From: Rhynochetos jubatus | Taxonomy: Eukaryota > Chordata > Aves > Eurypygiformes > Rhynochetidae | Length of the DNA stretch: 64,000 bases | Direction: 5' to 3' | Assembly (NCBI GenBank): GCA_027574665.1 | Contig: CM050659.1 | Span: 315,001 to 379,000, forward strand | Shown here: piece after piece, positions 63,651 through 64,000 of the stretch | Position numbering within the stretch: position 1 is the first letter of the stretch | Layout of the letters: each line of letters opens with the position of its first letter | Program-made: the position numbers and the translations under genes | The notes under the pieces: generated by a model | The model's database searches: none | What the model was told of the DNA's origin: nothing | What the model saw: only the letters and a program-made list of their open reading frames with translations

Positions 63651-64000
63651 GGTAAAGATTATCCAAGAAGCTATAGGCCAAGGATTTTCAATTTTGTAGC
63701 TCCACATTTTTTTTTCCTGAGCAGGTGTACAGCTCTGTGCAATGAATGGAAGGCTACAGACACAAGGCTTGCTAAGTCAGCTTTTACAGATCTCTTAGTA
63801 TTCCATAAATACAAAAGTGTTTATGGACTGAAAGCTACCCCCAAAAAAATCATCATTTCATGCCAATTGTGGTTGTCCATGTTGTTCTCAATCTTGGTAT
63901 CTGAGTAAAATCCAGCTGTTGAAAACTACCTTTTGAAACAAAAACTTCCAAGAGCTGACAATAAAATGCTGGGTTCCTTGCCCTCTCCGTGTGTGTTATG
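63651..64000. other. Non-coding DNA at window edge
   Basis: No internal retroviral sequence is recognisable next to the LTR on this side, and no gene is visible. A short T-run lies near 63,709-63,717. Confidence 0.5.

Noticed and set aside
1..64000. CRISPR arrays, operons, ribosome-binding sites, tRNA or rRNA genes
   Set aside because: The sequence is vertebrate nuclear DNA; no spaced identical direct repeats of CRISPR type, no rRNA-like sequence and no tRNA B-box with a foldable cloverleaf were found by eye.

Overview
This looks like a nuclear genome window from a bird, most likely a songbird (Passeriformes). It is A+T-rich and almost free of protein-coding sequence. Its recognisable parts are CR1 LINE fragments with the avian 3' tail, several avian endogenous retrovirus (ERV) LTRs, one CpG island and one intact short RING-finger ORF. 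There is no operon-like packing, so nearly every open frame in the window is chance. The passerine call is inference from the LTR families and from a TOPORS-like RING gene of the kind that is multicopy in passerine annotations.

Layout. Positions 1-16.8 kb: non-coding, intron- or intergenic-like, with small local duplications and one possible 25-nt exon on the minus strand. 16.83-18.0 kb: a very G+C-rich CpG island holding an 11-bp minisatellite (11 perfect copies), CCAAT boxes on a 52-bp period, a possible minus-strand exon 1, and on the plus strand a poly(A) signal, a U5-like end and a tRNA-Pro-like primer-binding site. 18.04-19.94 kb: a minus-strand, gamma-like ERV remnant (U3 stub, integrase, env remnants, polypurine tract, 3' LTR) that has lost most of its internal sequence. 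19.94-21.03 kb: a plus-strand G+C-rich leader with a 121-nt intron, then a 143-codon TOPORS-like RING ORF. 21.65-22.22 kb: a solo ERVL-type LTR with a 5-bp target duplication. 25.14-26.25 kb: a 1.1-kb solo LTR with a 5-bp target duplication. 34.4-35.7 kb: an old LTR fragment and two CR1 fragments. 58.66-59.61 kb: a relative of the 25-kb LTR. 62.90-63.65 kb: an LTR with TATA box and poly(A) signal. The rest is unremarkable non-coding DNA.

The focal point is 16.8-21.0 kb. One reading is an ordinary host CpG-island promoter firing leftwards, next to ERV debris and a RING gene. The other is that plus-strand LTR, primer-binding site, leader, short intron and RING ORF were once a single LTR-driven unit carrying a host-derived ubiquitin-ligase domain, later split by the minus-strand ERV. 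The window alone does not decide between them.
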